11,825 nt of DNA from Tetmemena sp. SeJ-2015 (lineage: Eukaryota; Ciliophora; Spirotrichea; Sporadotrichida; Oxytrichidae). Position numbers and translations under genes: made by a program. The notes beneath the pieces were generated by a model. The model saw nothing but the letters and a program-made list of their open reading frames with translations, did not search any database and was not told the DNA's origin. Shown piece after piece: positions 8,135 through 11,825 of the stretch. The stretch is from contig JAJKFJ010013101.1 in assembly GCA_027382625.1 (NCBI GenBank), positions 1-11,825 on the forward strand. Reading direction: 5' to 3'. Every line of letters begins with the position of its first letter. Positions within the stretch are counted from its first letter, which is position 1.

Positions 8135-9673
8135 TCTAATTTGTGTTAATGTCTGATTCTTCTTGAAGCATTTTTGAAACTGAATAGCAGCAAGTTTTTT
8201 AAGTATCTTCTTGCGAGTGCTATCATCATCTTCGTCTGAGCTTTCTGCCTAATTAACTTTCTCCATAAGACTCTTATAGAGGACATCATCTGTGCCTATC
8301 GCATTAAAAGACAAGTCCAAAATCTTAATCTGCTAATTATTCTTCAAAGCAGTGGCTATCTACCTCCCACTCTAATTCATGAGTCTATTCCATCTCAAAA
8401 GCAGGCATGCGATGTTTCGATTAGTCTTGATTATCTTCGAGAGATACTTGCCTGAATCGTCATTCATATTGTTGTTGCTCATATTGAGAGTGAGCAGAAT
8501 ATAGTTCTCCTTTAGACCGAAATAGAGAGATCGCAAACCTTTGCTACCTATATTACAGTCCTCCAGATTTAAAGTGATGAGTCTCTAATTTGGCAAGTCT
8601 AAGAAAGCACCTATTGATCTTAGTACTGCTTCAGAATCAGAAACTTTATTGCTTGATAAGTCTATGTCCTCTATGTTGTAAGTATTTTGAGAGGAGAAGA
8701 TTTTAATGATGTTCTCATCAGAAAGTCTATTATTCTTAAAGTTAAACACCTTCAAGTTAAAAAGTCTGGAATTCAAAATTGAATTTACAAGTTGTACTTG
8801 AGCTGCATTCTCATTTTCTGATCTAGCAGAGTGTCTAAGATCCCTTAAGTATAGTCGTGGCCTAGTTGAAAGTCTCTGAGATTCAGAAACTGGGAAGATA
8901 GACCATGGCCCTTGATGATTCCAGTAGGTATAGGATTCAAGTGCTTTTGCTGGCATTATGTTAAATACTCGTAGTAGCAGCTAGCACCTGGCTGCTTCTC
9001 ATATTAGTCTGGCAAATGCTTTATTTGAAATTTATGATGATTCTTCAAAGCCTCCATATATTCAACCTCTTCTATCCTCATGATGGCAGAAGGCACATTT
9101 GAATCAATCTTCGCATTTCTGGAAGACTGAGAGATATTGAAGTCGTTTTCAAAACCTGACCCATTTTGATCTCTAGAAATATTCGTCTCTTCTTGCGTAG
9201 ATGCCTCAAACTTCTATCTCAAATTCAACTATAAGGGAAATGGAAGTTTTCTCTTTCTCGTTCTAGTTAGCTCTGAGTTGTTTCTTTTCTGAAATTACTG
9301 ATTGAACTTCGATTTCTAAGTGATCTTCAATAAGTTACTCTAATAATGAGCATTCTCTCTTTATAATTGATTTGGATTAGAGAGGAGTAGATTCGAGTCT
9401 CCTTGCCTTTTACGATCATCTTCGTAGGTGTCAACATTGTTAACTTAAATGTACTTGCGTTTAGTAGCCAGAGAAGAAAAGACATAAGGATTGGTTTAAC
9501 TTGCAGTAGAGATTTACCTTTCTAAGTCAGACCTCCGTGAAGAATATAGATTGGGCTAAATTAAGTGATAAATTAAAATAATCTTCTTTAGTAGTTTCTA
9601 ATGTATTTCCCAATTGTTATTATTTATTTTTAAAAATGTCAGGCTAAATTGACTTCTCAATCTCCGCAATCAT
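8135..9673 (-). CDS. leucine-rich-repeat protein, ribonuclease-inhibitor type
   Basis: The proposed exons, read on the minus strand, are 9673-9533 (less certain), 9453-8798 and 8765-8135. The N-terminal part is charged and low complexity (e.g. TYEDDRKRQGDSN, ELTRTRKRKLPF, EASTQEETN). A conserved stretch follows (CQQKHLNPIPTGIIKGHG, FQLGHDYTQGILDTLL), then at least five LRRs: LKVFNFKNNRLSD, IEDIDLSSNKVSD, LITLNLEDCNIGSKG, LLTLNMSNNNMND, ACLLLRWNRLMN and IKILDLSFNAIG. An acidic patch (ESSDEDDD) and basic helices end it. Such LRR arcs are protein-binding scaffolds; no enzymatic domain is visible. Sense fades after KKNQTLTQ (about 8140), where another repeat ('L.hiDLS.N') would be expected. The frame formally continues to TGA at 7942-7940. 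In-frame ATGs occur at 9673 and 9688; the true start may lie further upstream because the frame is open to 10183. Confidence 0.8.
8766..8797 (-). other. intron inside the LRR gene
   Basis: On the minus strand a GT...AG intron of 32 nt (GTACAA, 8797-8766) or 23 nt (GTAAAT, 8788-8766) with acceptor TTCCAG joins KMRMQLK to LFNLKVFNFKNN. Both donors give the same downstream frame, and without removal the frame hits TGA. The difference is three residues, so alternative donors may be used. Confidence 0.8.
9454..9532 (-). other. probable intron in the N-terminal part of the LRR gene
   Basis: The minus-strand acceptor side has CTACTAAAC, close to the consensus branch TACTAAC, followed by CGCAAG ending at 9454. 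The phase-0 donor is GTCTGA at 9532. The better-looking donor GTAAAT at 9517 would keep a TGA in the upstream frame, so one of the two is wrong or the upstream exon is. Confidence 0.5.
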
Positions 9674-10183
9674 CACTTTGAAACGCATTTACAGAATTTA
9701 TTCCTTTCTCCAAGTAAGATTTTTCTTTCTATCCAACAAAACAAACCCCTATTTCTAAAATTATGTTATTAAACATGAATACTAAATCAATAGTTAATTT
9801 TAATAGAGAATATCTAAGGAAAACGTCTTAATTTCATTTTTCTTAAGATATTGAATGGAAATATCTTACCTTTTAATTTTAGGGGTTTCATCCAAGATAA
9901 ATTTGCTTGTCTATAACACTTCTATAATAGTTGTTATGCAAAAAAAGTTCAAATAATACATTTCGCTAAAAGTAATTGCACATAATTGAATTCTCTGTTC
10001 TTGTTCAATCTACTGTTTCCCGAATTAAGAATAAAACTTGTATTAATCTTTTTACAAATTATTTTTCATTAAATTCTTCACTATATTGGGTTGTAAATTT
10101 GAAGAAGTTAAAGTTTTTTCAACCAGTTCCGATCTGCACATAGATGGATAGACAATAAAAAATTGAAATAGTTTCTACTTTAT
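9530..10183 (-). other. UGA-free frame extending the LRR gene upstream
   Basis: The minus-strand frame that contains the ATG at 9673 has no TGA from 10183 down to 9530 (218 codons). Parts look like real protein, for example MCRSELVEKTL at ATG 10141, QFGKQQIEQEQRIQLC, KFILDETPKIKR and LTWRKEQILQMRFKVMIAEI. Other parts are low-complexity and could be introns (a GTAAGA donor lies at 9871). I recognise no family. It may be the N-terminal exon(s) of the LRR gene or a separate upstream gene. Confidence 0.45.
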
Positions 10184-10531
10184 TCATTTAAATTTTTTTT
10201 TATCTGCTTTGAGATAAAAAAAGAATATAATTTGATTGGTAATTTTAAAATAATTATAGTTGCTTACAACTCTTGGTTGAGCACTCCTACAAAAAGAGCA
10301 AAGATATATAAACTTAGTATATTTTAAATATAAATTTAGGAATGCTAATATAATTAAACTTTAAAAAGCTTCAACTTCTTTCTTTCTTTAATTTAATTTA
10401 TATGTTTGAGCTATGAAAGCATTTCATAACAATTTTGAATATAAATTGCAATAAATATATTTTAGTAATCATTAAGATTATTTAATTCTGATAAGATTTG
10501 ATAGATATTTAATAATTATATTGCACCCCAC
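10184..10531. other. AT-rich DNA with one mini-exon-like island
   Basis: This is mostly poly-A/T-like sequence with stops in all frames. On the minus strand a 19-nt island (10286-10268) is bracketed by a strong acceptor (CTCTTTTTGTAG) and a GTAAGC donor. Phase arithmetic allows it to link the exon-like segment 10609-10527 to the open frame that begins below 10183. Nothing else is recognisable. Confidence 0.35.
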
Positions 10532-10609
10532 CTCATCAGCTAATTTCTCTATTATAGATTGTTTCATAGAATTTTTAACTGTAATTTCGTAAAGTCCAAT
10601 GACTTCACC
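10532..10609 (-). other. exon-like island GEVIGLYEITVKN on the minus strand
   Basis: A strong acceptor (TATTATTAACTTTTTTTAG) is followed by a 78-nt open stretch reading GEVIGLYEITVKN, SMKQSIIEKLADE, with possible donors at 10531 (GTGGGG) or 10526 (GTGCAA). A phase-0 intron 10707-10610 would join it to an upstream stretch 10782-10708 reading SIKFREYETDVKVTF and LQNFRMP. No family is recognised. Confidence 0.4.
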
Positions 10610-10686
10610 CTAAAAAAAGTTAATAATATGATAAGAAAGTGAAAATAAGTTGTGTATAATTAATTTCTTTATTAATACTTATAATC

Positions 10687-10923
10687 ATGCTAATTTTAAC
10701 CCTAAACAGGCATTCTAAAGTTTTATAGGAAGGTGACCTTGACGTCTGTCTCATATTCTCTGAATTTTATGCTTCCTCTATCTCAGATAACTTGCATCAC
10801 TACAAGTTTTAGAGTTAAGATATTTCTCAGAATTTATAAGAAATAGCATTAATGGATTAAATGAGTGGCAGGTCTAATTTTTCTTAAAATTTTTAACCCT
10901 TCGATAGTTCATAAAATTCTTGA
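10687..10923 (+). CDS. possible small ORF, hypothetical (strand unresolved)
   Basis: ATG at 10687 opens a 78-codon plus-strand frame ending in TGA at 10921-10923, with UAA/UAG as Gln. It reads EGDLDVCLIFSEFYASSISD, then SQDISQNLQEIALMDQMSG, near the end. The frame could instead be a 3' exon starting after the TTTTATAG at 10724-10731. It overlaps minus-strand exon-like stretches, so at most one strand is right. I recognise no family. Confidence 0.3.
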
Positions 10924-11471
10924 AATTTAAATCCTTGCAACTTATATTTGAAATTATAGTAGATAAAATATATTTGGGGAATGCTTTAAAATGTAAATAT
11001 TCCTAAATAACTTTACAAATTAAGTATTTCCACTTCGTCCATTCAACAAATCAGTATAATATTGCTAACTGAATTATGTATCCAGGATTTTCAAAAATGC
11101 TTGACTAGAATATATTATAACTTAAATTATATTATTAATAACAATAAAATGAACTTTGATACAAAGCTTGAATAAAAAAATAATAAACCTCAATTGCTTT
11201 AAAATGATAAATTTTCATAAATATTTCAAGAATGATTTTTTATATTTTTAAAAAGAATGTTTTTAATCTTTTAAATTTCTATATTTTCCTATAGACAAGA
11301 GTAATTGTTTAAAATTTAAGATGATATATATATTATATTTTTGCAAATTATTGCTATTTGAATTTCAATTAATAAACCACTTTATTTATCAGAAATTGTT
11401 TTAGCTTTACTTTAAAATGACTTGCTTTTATTTTATAAAATATTTGAAGCACACGATACCTTAAAAGATGC
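10924..11471. other. very AT-rich spacer
   Basis: About 550 bases of AT-dominated sequence have no domain I recognise. One detail stands out: a minus-strand ATG at 11042 begins MDEVEILNL and runs into a GTAAAG donor, which would suit the first exon of the unresolved minus-strand gene(s) at 8-11 kb. Confidence 0.4.
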
Positions 11472-11825
11472 AATAGCGATTTAGAGATAAAAGGGAGAAA
11501 AGTTGATAAACTAGGGGACAAAGCATATAGCTTTTTGGATGGGCTTTTTGGGTGTCTATGGGATATTTTTTCGCGAAACTGGGGAATCTTTCTTCTTTAA
11601 TTATATTTGAAATAAATTATTTATAATTTAAGGTTGTGAGCCCATTTATAATGTTCTTTGCCTCTATTTTAGCCCTACTTGTAATGAGGCTGTTTCCCTC
11701 GACCAGCTAGACAGTGCCTTTCATATTAATCTTCGTTGGTTTCGTAAATGCAGCGGAGCGCATCATAGTTGAATATCCAAATAGTTTTAGAATTGCTGAA
11801 CCGTAAGTCTCTCATTATCATTGCT
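11472..11825 (+). CDS. multi-pass membrane protein, sterol-sensing-domain-like, 3' truncated by window
   Basis: Two exon-like stretches are visible. The first (about 11472-11600) reads KVDKLGDKAYSFLDGLFG, then CLWDIFSRNWGIFLL. The second, from 11633 to a GTAAGT donor at 11803, reads VVSPFIMFFASILALLVMRL, then VPFILIFVGFVNAAERIIVE, then YPNSFRIAE, giving two membrane helices. The order 'K/R-x-W-G..., helix, ...PF...vG..N......v..P...RIAe' resembles the sterol-sensing domain of SCAP and HMG-CoA reductase, including the RIAE after the helix. The two stretches are in different frames and I cannot place a good donor for the intron that should end at ATTTAAG (11632). The start codon is not visible. 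The family call is tentative; another polytopic membrane protein is possible. Confidence 0.4.
11803..11825 (+). other. 5' part of an intron running off the window
   Basis: GTAAGTCTCTC directly follows the codons for FRIAE and interrupts the frame in phase 2. The gene continues outside the window. Confidence 0.6.

Noticed and set aside
8585..8956. A 123-codon minus-strand frame starting at ATG 8956 (MPAKALES...)
   Set aside because: Its second half is the true LRR sequence, but the first half is out of frame with the conserved upstream exon (CQQKHLNPIPTG...). An intron at 8797-8766 explains the switch, so the ATG at 8956 is a shadow start.
1..11825. Germline (micronuclear) DNA with genes interrupted by internal eliminated sequences
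   Set aside because: Most interruptions have GT...AG ends and intron-like branch sites, and over 5 kb of the kinase gene needs no other excisions. The truncated 3' ends at 7.9-8.2 kb keep the idea alive only for that junction.
1..11825. Telomeric repeats, CRISPR arrays, tRNA or rRNA genes, transposons
   Set aside because: No C4A4/C4A2-type repeat, regular direct-repeat array, tRNA-like cloverleaf or transposase motif was seen by eye; poly-A/T tracts are background in this AT-rich DNA.

Overview
The window reads as nuclear DNA of a ciliate that uses UGA as its only stop codon and reads UAA and UAG as glutamine. In every recognisable gene the conserved protein sequence runs straight through in-frame TAA and TAG, often next to ordinary CAA/CAG glutamines, and each secure reading frame closes at TGA. 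Introns are short (mostly 28-100 nt), AT-rich and GT...AG, often with a CTAAC-like or TTAAT-like branch site. Coding DNA is clearly richer in G+C than the spacers. A hypotrich (Oxytricha/Stylonychia-like) or another UGA-only ciliate fits. I see no telomeric repeat of the C4A4 or C4A2 type, so the window lies inside a chromosome or contig.

Layout. (1) 1-642, plus strand: the 3' part of a gene resembling the RPRD1/Rtt103 family, with the end of a CTD-interacting domain followed by a helical coiled-coil tail. (2) 952-6388, plus strand: a very large kinase gene of about 1,670 residues. It has an N-myristoylation/palmitoylation-type start (MGNKCC), roughly 1,300 residues of low-complexity Gln/Asn/Ser-rich sequence, and a C-terminal kinase domain of the CaMKK (AMPK-kinase) type. 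(3) 6612 to about 7960, plus strand: a PROPPIN (Atg18/WIPI-type beta-propeller) in six or more exons, which appears to lack its last blade. (4) about 8135 to 9673 or further upstream, minus strand: a leucine-rich-repeat protein of the ribonuclease-inhibitor type, convergent with the PROPPIN. It loses recognisable sequence in the same AT-rich junction where the PROPPIN does. Its frame stays free of UGA upstream to 10183. (5) 10200-11450: AT-rich DNA with several exon-like islands that I cannot resolve, mostly on the minus strand. (6) about 11472 to the window end, plus strand: the 5' part of a multi-pass membrane protein whose second visible exon resembles a sterol-sensing domain.

Functional reading. 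The kinase (nutrient and calcium signalling upstream of AMPK/SNF1) and the PROPPIN (PI3P effector in autophagy) belong to connected pathways. In a ciliate genome, however, neighbouring genes are not evidence of co-function. Most conventional standard-code open frames in this DNA are fragments cut at TAA/TAG or are shadows.
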